64,000 bases of DNA from positions 49,412 through 113,411 of the forward strand of contig NZ_BJWE01000002.1 of NCBI RefSeq assembly GCF_007990205.1. The letters run 5' to 3'. Under the pieces are notes generated by a model, which saw only the letters and a list, made by a program, of their open reading frames with translations, was not told the DNA's origin and did not search any database. This DNA comes from Pediococcus parvulus (lineage in GTDB: Bacteria; Bacillota; Bacilli; Lactobacillales; Lactobacillaceae). A program made the position numbers and the translations under genes. Positions 18,175-29,229 of the stretch are shown here, piece by piece (the first letter of the stretch is position 1; each line of letters opens with the position of its first letter).

Positions 18175-19326
18175 ATGTTTTTTTTACGTAATTTTGCTAA
18201 AGTTATCAGACCGATAATGTTTTTTTTTAGTGGATTTTTTAAAAAAGATCCAAAAATGATTGTATTAGGTGCCTGGTGGGGTGACAAATTAGCCGATAAC
18301 TCCTTCTATTATTTAAAAGACCTTTTAACTAAGGATTACTCTAAAACGTATAAATTTGTTTGGATTGGCAAAAGTAATCTAAAAAAACAAGTTGAGAGTA
18401 GTTTTAGTGGAAGAGTAAAGTTCTGCAAAATTAATTCTTTAAAAAGTCTTGTATTTATTGCTAAGGCAAAATATGGATTTGTAAGTAATGGAACGGCAGA
18501 TTTGGGTAGATTTGTACCTAATAAAGATATGATAATCATACAATTGTGGCATGGTTTTCCATTCAAAAGAATTGGAGCAGACATGCGAGGAGCTTCTAAT
18601 GAAGGGAATAAAGCTTTTGAATTTTATTCGTTCTATCTTTCTACCTCTGAAGTAATGACAACACGTTTATTAAGTGCTTTTAGAAATTATGGAATTGATA
18701 GAAAAAAAATTATTGAAACTGGACAACCGAGAAATTTAGCTCTATATGAAAATAGTGAACTTAGAAAAAAATTGAACATAGCAGATAATAAAAGGATTGT
18801 AACATATTTACCAACATTCCGAGATAATTCAGATAAAACATTTGAATTTGCAAATATGGATAAAAATTTACTTTTGATGTTGGAAAAAAATAATATAGTA
18901 GTTCTAGAAAAACCACATCATCATAAATATAAAAAGATGGCAAATGAGCAGAATACCAGTGTCATAATACATGTGGATGATAAAGTGGATACCCAAAAAT
19001 TATTGAAAATAACTGATATATTGATAACGGATTTTTCAAGTGTCTATGCCGATTATTTGTATCTAGATAGACCTATCGTTCACTTCTTATTTGACGGGCT
19101 TGATTATTTAAATAATGATCGAGGTTTGTACGAACAAAATTTTGATGAAGAATCTGCTGGTCCAATTGTATTTAACATTGAAAAGGTTATACAACTAATT
19201 ATAAATAAAAATGAGTTAGAGAAATATAGTTATAAACGAGAAACTCTAAAAAATAGAATAAATCAGTATTCAGTTAAGGATTCAACAAATATTATTTCGA
19301 AGAAGGTTGGAATAGATAATGGTTAA
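18175..19326 (+). CDS. CDP-glycerol glycerophosphotransferase-family protein (PF04464 type)
   Basis: The 383-residue protein matches the Glyphos_transf domain of TagF/TagB enzymes. QLWHGFPFKRIGAD carries the catalytic His, TYLPTFRDN the second motif, EKPHHHKYKK the second His region, and ITDFSSVYADYLYLDRPIVHF the C-terminal signature. It has no long N-terminal extension. Within an exopolysaccharide locus it probably adds glycerol phosphate, or another CDP-polyol phosphate, to the repeat unit. CDP-glycerol could come from TagD at 51.7 kb. It overlaps the flippase gene by 8 bases. Confidence 0.82.
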   Translation: MFFLRNFAKVIRPIMFFFSGFFKKDPKMIVLGAWWGDKLADNSFYYLKDLLTKDYSKTYKFVWIGKSNLKKQVESSFSGRVKFCKINSLKSLVFIAKAKYGFVSNGTADLGRFVPNKDMIIIQLWHGFPFKRIGADMRGASNEGNKAFEFYSFYLSTSEVMTTRLLSAFRNYGIDRKKIIETGQPRNLALYENSELRKKLNIADNKRIVTYLPTFRDNSDKTFEFANMDKNLLLMLEKNNIVVLEKPHHHKYKKMANEQNTSVIIHVDDKVDTQKLLKITDILITDFSSVYADYLYLDRPIVHFLFDGLDYLNNDRGLYEQNFDEESAGPIVFNIEKVIQLIINKNELEKYSYKRETLKNRINQYSVKDSTNIISKKVGIDNG

Positions 19327-20743
19327 AAAGATTGATTCTAACTTACTTTATAACGCCCTTTACCAACTTTTGTTAATTCTTGTTCCCATAATTACAACAC
19401 CTTTTTTAGCTAGAGTATTAGGACCTACTGCCTTGGGAATAAATGGTTATGTAGGAGCAATCGCAGCTTTTGTTGGTAATTTTATGCTTTTGGGTCTTAA
19501 TCAGTTTGGGGTCAGAACTATTGCCAGAACAAATAAGGATAAGCTTTCGGAAAGCTTCAGAGATTTATGGGGGACACAGCTGTTCTTTGGCTTTTTTTTG
19601 GTTGTATTATACATAATTCTTAGTTCTTTTTTATTGCCCTATAAATTCTTTTTAATTTTAGAGTTACCTTTCTTAATTGGATATGGACTAGATATTTCGT
19701 GGTTTTATATTGGAATAAGTAATGTGAAGAAGGTTGTGTTACGGAATGCAATAGTGAAAATTTGTTCACTCGTCTTTATTTTCATTTTTATAAGAGGTAG
19801 AGGAGATTTATGGAAATATGTTTTAATTAATAGTTTGGGAATGTTGCTTGCAAATTTTGTTTTTTTAATTGATATACACAAGACTGGTGTCTATTTAAAA
19901 AAATTAAATTGGAAAAAATTTGGTTTTCGTTTTTTTAAACCTTTATTATTTTTATCAATACCACTGGTAGCTGCTCAATTATATACAAATCTTGATAGTG
20001 CCTTGGTTGGAACGCTAGCGGGAGCTAGACAGCTAGCGTTTTATGATCAGTCACAAAAAATTGCAAGAATATTATTAGCGATGCTTACATCTACTAGTAC
20101 GGTCCTTATGCCCAAAATGGCCAATTTAGATAAGGGCAATAATAGTGATAAATTAATGAAAATGTTTTATTTTTCATTAAACATCACATTGTTTGTGGCT
20201 TTAATATTTTGTTTGCTAATGATGATAAATACTCAAGTCTTTGTGCCGTTTTTCTTTGGGAATTCTTTTGTGGTTATGAGAAAGAACATGTATCTTGTAA
20301 GCCTAATTGTGGTATTTATTTCATATGGTAGCGTATTTTCATTACAATTTGCTTTGGCAAAAGGTCTATATAGAATTTATACAATTCCTTATATTGTTGG
20401 TGCAATTTTTAGCTTAACTTTTAATGCTTTATTGGATGGAAAGTTTGGTTCGTTAGGCGGCACATGGATACTTGTAATTACTGAATTTATTGTGTGCTTT
20501 TTACGAATTGTTCTGGTAAATCAATATGTAAGCTTTACAAATATTATTCATGATGAGTGGAAACAAGTGTTTTCTTTTATTGTAGTGTTGACATTAATGC
20601 ATTATTTTAATTTTAATGTTTATCCCACAGTCGTTGCGATGCTGTTAAACTCTTTGGTCGGAATTGGATTGTTTTTGCTGATTTTATTAGTAGTGAAGGA
20701 TAAAATAGTTTCGCGAGGAATAAATTTAATTTTAAAAAAATAA
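19319..20743 (+). CDS. wzx: Polysaccharide flippase (Wzx, MATE/MOP superfamily)
   Basis: The 474-residue membrane protein has about 12-14 helices. The N-terminal NALYQLLLILVPIITTPFLARVLGP is the classical Wzx opening, and YDQSQKIARI in the middle is a typical amphipathic connection. It should move undecaprenyl-linked repeat units to the outer face for the Wzy polymerase. This is the last gene of the AT-rich cassette; the rml genes that follow have more ordinary composition. Confidence 0.9.
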   Translation: MVKKIDSNLLYNALYQLLLILVPIITTPFLARVLGPTALGINGYVGAIAAFVGNFMLLGLNQFGVRTIARTNKDKLSESFRDLWGTQLFFGFFLVVLYIILSSFLLPYKFFLILELPFLIGYGLDISWFYIGISNVKKVVLRNAIVKICSLVFIFIFIRGRGDLWKYVLINSLGMLLANFVFLIDIHKTGVYLKKLNWKKFGFRFFKPLLFLSIPLVAAQLYTNLDSALVGTLAGARQLAFYDQSQKIARILLAMLTSTSTVLMPKMANLDKGNNSDKLMKMFYFSLNITLFVALIFCLLMMINTQVFVPFFFGNSFVVMRKNMYLVSLIVVFISYGSVFSLQFALAKGLYRIYTIPYIVGAIFSLTFNALLDGKFGSLGGTWILVITEFIVCFLRIVLVNQYVSFTNIIHDEWKQVFSFIVVLTLMHYFNFNVYPTVVAMLLNSLVGIGLFLLILLVVKDKIVSRGINLILKK

Positions 20744-20790
20744 ATGTGAATCTTAAATTAATAATAAGTTAAAATCGGAGGAAGATTTCT

Positions 20791-21662
20791 ATGAAGGGTA
20801 TAATCTTAGCAGGTGGTTCAGGTACGCGTTTGTATCCAATCACAGAAGCAATTTCAAAACAATTAGTTCCAATTTATGATAAACCAATGATCTACTATCC
20901 ACTATCAACAATGATGTTAGCAGGCATTCATGATATTTTATTAATTTCAACACCACGTGATACGCCTAGATTTAAAGAGTTGTTGGGAGATGGTTCACAA
21001 TTTGGAATTAATATTTCTTATAAGGTACAAGAAAAACCCAACGGTTTAGCCGAGGCCTTCGTATTAGGTGCTGATTTCATCGGTGACGATTCGGTTTGCT
21101 TAATTTTGGGAGATAACATTTATTATGGCAGTGGCTTGTCTGAACTTGTACAACGTTCAGCTAAAAAAAGTCAAGGTGCAACCGTTTTTGGTTATCAAGT
21201 AAATGATCCTGAACGTTTTGGCGTGGTTGAATTTGACAAAGATCATCATGTTAAATCCATTGAAGAAAAACCAGAACATCCCGCCAGCAATTATGCAGTG
21301 ACGGGAATATATTTCTATGATAATCAAGTTGTTGAGATTGCTAAAAACTTAAAACCATCTCCTCGAGGAGAATTAGAAATTACAGATATTAACAAAGAAT
21401 ATCTTAAACGTGGACAGCTTGACGTCGAATTATTAGGACGTGGATACGCCTGGTTAGATACTGGAACGCATGAATCATTGCACGAAGCGTCTGGTTTTAT
21501 TGAGACTGTAGAAAAACGACAAAACTTGAAAGTAGCTTGTCTAGAGGAGGTTGCTTATCGCATGGGATATATTGATAAGAACCAGGTCTACAAATTGGCA
21601 CAACCATTGAAGAAAAATGATTACGGTCAATATCTGTTACGATTAATTCAGGAGGATAACTA

Positions 21663-21663
<1 letters not shown>
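20791..21663 (+). CDS. rmlA: Glucose-1-phosphate thymidylyltransferase RmlA
   Basis: The 290-residue enzyme makes dTDP-glucose from glucose-1-phosphate and dTTP, the first step of dTDP-L-rhamnose synthesis. The nucleotidyltransferase loop [14 protein letters not shown] is at the N-terminus, the metal Asp is in ILGDNIYYG, and [12 protein letters not shown] sits near the C-terminus. GGAGGAAG precedes the ATG. The stop codon overlaps the start of rmlC. Confidence 0.95.
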
Positions 21664-23287
<1,624 letters not shown>

Positions 23288-23293
23288 CAGTTA

Positions 23294-23317
23294 GCGGGTT
23301 AATCACCCGTTTTTTTG
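23294..23317 (+). terminator. Weak terminator/attenuator between rmlB and rmlD
   Basis: CGGGT-TAATC-ACCCG is followed by seven T residues. Its place inside a four-gene pathway suggests that it reduces, and does not end, transcription into rmlD. Confidence 0.55.
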
Positions 23318-23334
23318 ATAGAGGAGAAATTATA

Positions 23335-24180
23335 ATGAATAATATTTTGATTACCGGTGCCAATGGACAATTAGGAACAGAACTACGTAATTTGTTGGAT
23401 GAAAAGGGCATTACTTATGCCGCAACGGATACAAAAGAATTAGATATTACCAATAAACAGATGGTAAATGATTATTTTGAAACAAATAAGCCAGAGTTGG
23501 TTTTCCACTGTGCAGCTTATACGGCAGTTGATGCAGCCGAAGAAGAACCAGGCAAATCAATTGATGAGAAGGTTAACGTACTTGGTACCCAAAACCTGGC
23601 AACTGCTGCAGAGTCAGTGGGTGCAACACTAGTTTATATCAGTACTGATTATGTTTTTGATGGCAAAAATGCAGATATGTATGAGGAGATGGATCCTCAG
23701 AATCCGCAAAATGAGTATGGTCGAACTAAGTGCCTTGGTGAAAAGGCTGTTCGCGATACCATGAGTAAGTACTATATTATTCGTACGTCATGGGTATTTG
23801 GTAAGTATGGTAAGAACTTTGTGTATACTATGTTGAATCTTGCTAAAACACATGATGTGATCACCGTAGTGGATGATCAAGTAGGCCGACCAACTTGGAC
23901 AAGAACTTTGGCTGAGTTCATGGTTTATGCGGTTGAACATAAAGTTGCCTATGGCACATATAACTTGAGCAATGATAATCAAGCCAATTGGTTTCAGTTT
24001 GCCACTGAAATTTTGAAAGATACGAAGACTGAGGTCAAACCAGTCAGTTCAGCAGAATATCCACAAAAAGCACATCGTCCAGAACATTCTGTTATGTCCT
24101 TAGAAAAAACCAAGGCAACTGGTTTTAAGATTCCAACCTGGCAAGAAGCATTAAAACAAATGATGTCAATCATTGATTAA
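23335..24180 (+). CDS. rmlD: dTDP-4-dehydrorhamnose reductase RmlD
   Basis: The 281-residue SDR reductase performs the last step, giving dTDP-L-rhamnose. The N-terminal ILITGANGQLGTEL is the NADPH motif, YISTDYVFDGK and YGRTKCLGE give the active-site Tyr-x-x-x-Lys, and RTSWVFGKYGKNFV is the conserved middle block. GAGGAG lies upstream of the ATG at 23335. Confidence 0.95.
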   Translation: MNNILITGANGQLGTELRNLLDEKGITYAATDTKELDITNKQMVNDYFETNKPELVFHCAAYTAVDAAEEEPGKSIDEKVNVLGTQNLATAAESVGATLVYISTDYVFDGKNADMYEEMDPQNPQNEYGRTKCLGEKAVRDTMSKYYIIRTSWVFGKYGKNFVYTMLNLAKTHDVITVVDDQVGRPTWTRTLAEFMVYAVEHKVAYGTYNLSNDNQANWFQFATEILKDTKTEVKPVSSAEYPQKAHRPEHSVMSLEKTKATGFKIPTWQEALKQMMSIID

Positions 24181-24305
24181 TTTTCAACACAATAGTGAGA
24201 TTCCTCGCTATTTATACATATAAAAAAAGTTAAGTTTTTGAATTTTTAGTGAATTTTTTTTGCTAAAAGCATACAATGATATTAGTTAATTTCAGGAGGC
24301 GTCTC

Positions 24306-25334
24306 ATGAGACATGAACATATACGAAAAAGACATACGGTAAGAAACATAATTTTGACAATTATTTTACTTCTTTTGGTTTCAGTGGGTGCTTATGCGGC
24401 TCGTAAGTATTATAACTTGAAGCATGCAGTAGACAATACATACCAAAGTGCGGGTATCAAGAAGTATCGAAACGCCAATTCAGAGATTCAAAGTAAGAGT
24501 CCAATTTCAATTTTAATTATGGGAACCGATACAGGAGCCCTAGGTCGTTCTTATAAAGGCCGAACAGATACAATGATGCTTGTTACGTTAAACCCGAAAA
24601 CAAGCAAAACAACCATTACAAGTATTCCTCGTGATACAGGTGTTACAATCCCAGGTTATGAGAGTGAATCACCTTCGAAGATCAATGCAGCATATGCATT
24701 TGGTAGTGCTGGTACAGCAATCAAAACGGTGCAAGAAATGTTAAATGTACCTGTTGATTTCTATGCATTAATGAATATGGGTGGCATGGAGAAGGTTGTT
24801 AATGAAGTTGGTGGTGTGACACTAACACCGACTCTGAGTTTTAGTTACGAGGGTTATAAGTTCACTAAGGGCCAGTCTGTTCATATGAATGGAAAGAAGG
24901 CCTTGGCATACTCAAGGATGCGTTATGATGATCCTAAAGGTGATTATGGGCGGCAAACACGGCAACGAGAAGTTATCATGGCGATTATGAGCAAGTCCGG
25001 TTCGATTTCAGCCTTACTAAATAAGGACTTCTTAGATTCTATTTCAGCTTCAATGAAAACTGATTTGACGTTTAGTGATTTATCCGCGTTAGCACAAAAT
25101 TATCGTGGGGCTAAAAAGACAGTTTCGCAAACCCATCTTCAGGGAACCGGCGAGACTGTTAATGGTCAAAGTATGGAAATCATGGCAAAGAGTGAGTTAC
25201 AACGAGTCACAAACTTTAACCGTTCTAACCTTGGTTTGGCACATGCTAAAACCGGTAATATTGCATTGAACGTTTCTTCTAGCTCTACTTCGAATAGTAG
25301 TGTGGAGAACGATAATGTGAATGCTGGAAATTAA
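24306..25334 (+). CDS. LytR-CpsA-Psr (LCP) family glycopolymer ligase
   Basis: The 342-residue protein has a short basic cytoplasmic tail, one membrane helix (about 13-33) and an LCP domain. The conserved blocks are ILIMGTDTG, GRTDTMMLVTLNP (Arg and Asp residues that bind the polyprenyl pyrophosphate), SIPRDTGV, KINAAYAFG and YSRMRYDDPKGDYGRQTRQREV. LCP enzymes transfer undecaprenyl-linked polymers to peptidoglycan, so the rhamnose-containing product may be wall-attached. The start at 24306 has AGGAGGCG; the longer frame from 24276 is unlikely. The tail is Ser/Asn-rich. Confidence 0.9.
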   Translation: MRHEHIRKRHTVRNIILTIILLLLVSVGAYAARKYYNLKHAVDNTYQSAGIKKYRNANSEIQSKSPISILIMGTDTGALGRSYKGRTDTMMLVTLNPKTSKTTITSIPRDTGVTIPGYESESPSKINAAYAFGSAGTAIKTVQEMLNVPVDFYALMNMGGMEKVVNEVGGVTLTPTLSFSYEGYKFTKGQSVHMNGKKALAYSRMRYDDPKGDYGRQTRQREVIMAIMSKSGSISALLNKDFLDSISASMKTDLTFSDLSALAQNYRGAKKTVSQTHLQGTGETVNGQSMEIMAKSELQRVTNFNRSNLGLAHAKTGNIALNVSSSSTSNSSVENDNVNAGN

Positions 25335-25388
25335 TAAAGTTTGATATAGTCAAGTATTTATAAATCCTATTGATGCAAGTTTTGAATG

Positions 25389-25419
25389 GCACACTCACTT
25401 TGATGAATGTGCTTTTTTT
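25389..25419 (+). terminator. Terminator ending the exopolysaccharide locus
   Basis: GCACACTCA pairs with TGAATGTGC (one mismatch) and seven T residues follow. Confidence 0.65.
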
Positions 25420-25530
25420 GTGTTTCTAGATTGCAAAAACTTGTGAAAAAAATCACCTCAACAATGGTTAGATGAGATGATTATAAACTGTTTTGATTAG
25501 GTATAATGTTGGTCAGTTACTTGCCGTTTA

Positions 25531-26353
25531 CTAGTCGAGCTCCCAATGTGCAATCAGTTCTTTAGTGGTCATTTGTGCGAAATAATGCCCTTTAGTTTTT
25601 CAAAGAATTCTTGAGTAAGAAAAGTATTAGAAGATAACACTCGGCCATCAATAGTGATGTTTGTCCAGTCTTTTTTGATCGTATCACTGACAAAAATGAT
25701 GTTCTGATTTAACGAAAGGATATCATGCCAAATGATATAGTCTTCGTAGCCACTTAAGTCACAGAACTTTGGTTTCCGAAAGGAAGGCCGTTTAAGTACC
25801 TTTTGTTTGCCTCCGTGTACAACTTATTTAATTTTTCATCCGAATAAAAATCGATAATATTATTTTTGGTGATTGAATTCAAGAAAGTAACAAAGTCGTC
25901 GTGAAGAACTAAATCTGATAATTGAGTCTTTATGTTTACTAACTGATTTTTGTAGGATTCTTGTGTACGTAAGAACTTTTTGTGTTTTGCAACGGTATCT
26001 GGGTAGCTTTTGGTATTTTCAATAATCGAAGCTGGTTTATCCAGAAATTGAGTGCTGTCTAAACTACTGATCTCCTGATCAATAGTTCTAATTTGATCTT
26101 GAATTTGTGTTAGCCTACCAATACTGAATTGTTTGATAACTTGCAAAGAAAATTTTAGACGTTTTTCTTCATTAAGATTTACGAGAATGTGCTTAACCTG
26201 ATTCAAAATTGGTGTTTCTCATTGATAAGCAGATAACAAACAGGCAGAATCGAATAGGAAGATAGCATTATTACTGATTAGATCATCGATAGATTTTGAT
26301 TGAAACAGATATTTTTCAATTCTTAAGTCGTTCATGAGTAACATATGCTCCAT
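25531..26353 (-). pseudogene. DUF4935 / PIN-like domain protein, broken
   Basis: Reading from ATG 26353 the frame gives an N-terminal PIN-like block (NAIFLFDSACLLSAYQ). An in-frame TGA follows at about 26216-26218 (CAA-TGA-GAA). The same frame continues for 150 codons with a helical middle region, and then a frameshift near 25785-25790 is needed. The next frame reads SGYEDYIIWHDILS and IIFVSDTIKKDW and ends with TAG at 25531. The closing G-x-E-D-x-x-x-W and FVSD-x-x-K-x-D-W blocks are hallmarks I associate with DUF4935 PIN-like RNase-type proteins, often found in phage-defence islands. Two independent lesions make it inactive. Confidence 0.7.
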
Positions 26354-26531
26354 TTTATATAGTTTGAATTTAATCTATAAATGTTTAAGTATTAGACGAC
26401 ATACTAATGAAAATAATAAATGGGGTTAATTATATAATTGGTACTGACCATTTATTAATAGCCCCATAACTATAACTGCACTAGGCCCTGTCAAGTTGAC
26501 AGTTGAAATAATATAAATTTTTGGTTTTTAC

Positions 26532-27425
26532 CTAAATGGCTTCATTCCAGTATTCATCTGGAGTGAGGCCATTTCTTTGTGCCGAACGATTTTGATGGTT
26601 AAAATATTCAATTCCATCTTCAACGAGTTTCACCAGCTCTTTATACGTCTTGGCCATTGGATGACGATCCATCCAGCGAAGCTTAAACTCATTCCACCAA
26701 CGTTCCATTGGAGCGTTGTCATATGGTGTGCCTGGCCGAGACATGCTTCGTTCTACTTCAAATTGGTTCAAAAAATTGTTAAACGCTCCTGATGTATAAG
26801 CTGACCCACGATCTGTATGAATGCGTGGATGAACGTTACCGGCGGCTACGAACGCCCGCTGAAAGACTTGTATTTCAGCTGAGCTAGTCTCGGTATCGCT
26901 GAGATTGTACGATAGTAATCGACGCCCATAGAGATCTAATACGCCGCTTAAACGTACTTTATACTCACCATTCACGCCATACGAAAGCTCTGTTGAGTCA
27001 GACAACCAAACCTCGTTTGGTGCACTAACTTCAAAATTCTGGTTCAGTAAATTGTCTTGAATATATTGCTCGTTTTGTTTGATACGATTGTGTTTTTTCT
27101 TTCGAATTTGACAATGAATACCAAGTTCTCGCATGACCCGCCGCACCATCTTAAAGGTCACTAAAAAGTCAATTTCTTCGTCTTGCTGTAGATTAGTCAG
27201 AAGATTTCCAGCACCAATACCCTGATGATGAAAATTAAACCAATATTTGGTACGTTCTTTGAGTTTCTTATCGTGGCCTTCCCAAATTGTTTCTTCACGG
27301 TTGAGCCCCTTATAATAAGCCTGGCGGCTTACACCAATAACGCTTAAAAGTACCGATAACGAGCCCCGATCCTCTTGACTGACATCCTTAATTGCTTGAT
27401 AGGCCAGTCGATGTTGTTTTTTCAC
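26532..27425 (-). CDS. IS3-family transposase OrfB (DDE integrase)
   Basis: This protein of about 297 residues has an N-terminal HTH_21-type region and the rve integrase core. The catalytic triad is visible: Asp143 (VWLSDSTEL), Asp205 (IHTDRGSAYTS) and Glu241 (NAPMERWWNEFK). The frame opens with GTG that overlaps the TGA of orfA (GGGTGA), and an A-A-A-A-A-A-C run follows directly. That is the kind of slippery site used for the -1 frameshift producing OrfAB. The gene appears intact. Confidence 0.9.
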   Translation of the reverse strand: MKKQHRLAYQAIKDVSQEDRGSLSVLLSVIGVSRQAYYKGLNREETIWEGHDKKLKERTKYWFNFHHQGIGAGNLLTNLQQDEEIDFLVTFKMVRRVMRELGIHCQIRKKKHNRIKQNEQYIQDNLLNQNFEVSAPNEVWLSDSTELSYGVNGEYKVRLSGVLDLYGRRLLSYNLSDTETSSAEIQVFQRAFVAAGNVHPRIHTDRGSAYTSGAFNNFLNQFEVERSMSRPGTPYDNAPMERWWNEFKLRWMDRHPMAKTYKELVKLVEDGIEYFNHQNRSAQRNGLTPDEYWNEAI

Positions 27426-28096
27426 CCCTTGTGCTGAAGTTCCTGCAATTTTTTTGCGAATTTCTCTATAATTTCTTTCTCTTTGAGCTGGACCTTAAGC
27501 TGGCGAATTTCAAGTTTTAACTGTTCATTTTCCGTTAGTTCATCTCGTTGCTTTCGATGTCCACGATTATCCATTAAAGCTGGATAACCGTTGGACTCAG
27601 CTTTGCGTACCCACAATCTAGCTTGCTGATAAGATACTTGAAAATGTTCTGCAGCTTCAGAATAGCTGTGTTTGTCCTTAGTAACATACTCTACAACTTC
27701 AATCCGTTCTTCAAAGGTAGTCTTACGGCTCATAGTAGGGACCTGCTTTCTAGACGGTGACACCGTCACAGTTTTATCCCTATTATACCTAGAAATCCAG
27801 TTACGTAGTTGTGTATGTGAATGTAAACCAAATTTAATTGTTAGTTCTTCAAGAGTTCCTTCTCCAGCCAAGTACGCCAGAACGGCTGTTAGTTTAAGTT
27901 CTTTAGAGTAATGATTATTTTGGCGTGCTTCTTCAAGCCCTTCGATACCATCACGCTCATACCGAGTCTGCCAACGCTTCAACGACTTTGCGCCAATGTT
28001 AAATGTTTTCGCAAATGCTGCATAAGATGTATTGGCTTGCTTGAACTCTTCTAGAATTGCTAGTTTTTCCAATGCTGTATATTTAGATCTAGGCAT
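27422..28096 (-). CDS. IS3-family transposase OrfA (helix-turn-helix)
   Basis: The 224-residue protein has three successive helix-turn-helix blocks: about 1-55 (KSLKRWQTRYERDGIEGL), 60-110 (TQLRNWISRYNRD) and 125-175 (QQARLWVRKAESNGYPAL). A C-terminal leucine-zipper coiled coil (LKLEIRQLKVQLKEKE) follows. This layout is that of IS150-group OrfA proteins, which bind the terminal repeats. Its stop overlaps the orfB start by 4 bases. Confidence 0.9.
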   Translation of the reverse strand: MPRSKYTALEKLAILEEFKQANTSYAAFAKTFNIGAKSLKRWQTRYERDGIEGLEEARQNNHYSKELKLTAVLAYLAGEGTLEELTIKFGLHSHTQLRNWISRYNRDKTVTVSPSRKQVPTMSRKTTFEERIEVVEYVTKDKHSYSEAAEHFQVSYQQARLWVRKAESNGYPALMDNRGHRKQRDELTENEQLKLEIRQLKVQLKEKEIIEKFAKKLQELQHKG

Positions 28097-28158
28097 AATA
28101 AAAATCCCTCCATGTTTATCAGATGATTTATATTATTTCATCTGACAACCACAAAGGG

Positions 28159-28560
28159 ATTATCGCAAACACTTTTTGTAAGTGGGTAATAGTATATTTA
28201 TGCGTAGATATATGTCAATTTAGAGACAAAATATTTTATGAAATTAGACAGAGAATAGGCGATTGAATTCAATAGCTTTTCGTGAAAAAACGACTAATTT
28301 CATTCAAAACCAGACCCCTTGTTAAAGATTCGTATCTGTCGATACACTTGGAAATAGGAAAAAAAGTCTAAAATAAGTTTATATAACTTGGAATGATTTT
28401 TGTTCAGCTGTCAAAAATCAATTGAGAAAAGTTTAATCTCGTTTCCTTTAACCATATACTGATTAATAATTAGACGTAAAATAAGTGCAAAGAAACGCCA
28501 GTTGCAAGTGATTTTTTATGTTGTTGAACTTGAGTACAGCCAGTATAAATACACTTACTT
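28159..28560. other. AT-rich region without recognisable gene
   Basis: Between the IS right end and the decayed frame at 28.6 kb I see no intact gene, RNA gene or clear repeat. Many stop codons occur in all frames. Confidence 0.5.
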
Positions 28561-28617
28561 ATTTAATAAACTTTTATGACAACTGATTTTGATTAATATT
28601 AAAGTTAAAGTATCCTT

Positions 28618-29000
28618 ATGACGCGTGTAAATAAAAGTTTTTGATGTGCAGATCACGCAAGCCTTTTAGAGCTGTAGTATTTTCATCGCGTAAGGCCATA
28701 AATGCGTGCACATAAGCAGTCTTACTGTAGTGTCTTTTAATAGATTTTGAGTTGACGAGCGAACGTTTTAACCGACTCAATTTTCATCATAGTTTTTATC
28801 CTCAGTTAAATGAGCATCCAGTTTCATTGGAGTAGTTACCGAATCTGTACGTAAATCAGTCAATGACTGTTTAGTATAGTTTGGAGTAAAGAGTAAGCTA
28901 TGGGTACGCTCAATTTATTTGAATGACATAGGAATAAAGGTAGTCACATCTAGTCCATAGCATTGAGTTCACTTTGTACATTTCCTTGAGTTCTGAATCA
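28618..29000 (-). pseudogene. Heavily decayed gene of unknown family
   Basis: On the minus strand, protein-like segments appear in shifting frames: around 28950-28780 (LDVTTFIPMSFK, stop, then HSLLFTPNYTKQSL and TPMKLDAHLTEDKNYDEN) and around 28770-28620 (KRHYSKTAYVHAFMALRDEN, then LKGLRDLHIKNFYLHAS and TAA). At least two stops and one frame change separate them. The segments look like real former coding sequence, but I do not recognise the family. Their neighbours suggest a former mobile-element or defence protein. Confidence 0.4.
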
Positions 29001-29194
29001 ATACAAACAATGATTCAATCTTCGAATTTTAATGTTATAACATCATCTCTTCACATGTCAGTTTGCTGAACAACAAAAAAATTTATCCGTTTCACTCATA
29101 ACGTGGGAACTACTATTCTTTTTAGTTGAGAAAGTTTAAACATGTGGGCGGAAATTATTAAGTGACAGGGAGAAAATTATTAGGTAAGCAATGA

Positions 29195-29223
29195 TTGACT
29201 AGAATAAAACAAGCAGTTATACT
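29195..29223 (+). promoter_or_regulatory. Promoter for the retron RNA and RT gene
   Basis: TTGACT (29195-29200) and TATACT (29218-29223) are separated by exactly 17 bases. Transcription would start near 29230, about 8-11 bases before the TTAGC motif, as expected if the non-coding RNA begins with the short a1 segment. Confidence 0.65.
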
Positions 29224-29229
29224 TATAGC

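Larger units (their letters stand above)
26486..28158 (-). mobile_element. IS3-family (IS150-like) insertion sequence
   Basis: The element of about 1.67 kb contains orfA and orfB of an IS3-family transposase. Terminal inverted repeats lie at 26486-26518 and 28126-28158; by eye 27 of 33 positions agree, with a perfect inner block GAAATAATATAAAT. Transcription runs leftwards. I see no clear target-site duplication (left flank CTAGG, right flank ATTAT), so the exact ends are uncertain or the flanks have changed since insertion. It sits between the broken DUF4935 gene and the decayed stretch before the retron. Confidence 0.85.

Noticed and set aside
26486..28158. Target-site duplication at the IS ends
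   Set aside because: Flanking bases (CTAGG and ATTAT) do not match, so no duplication can be claimed.
28159..29194. CRISPR array in the island's gene-poor part
   Set aside because: No regularly spaced repeats were seen and no cas genes occur in the window.
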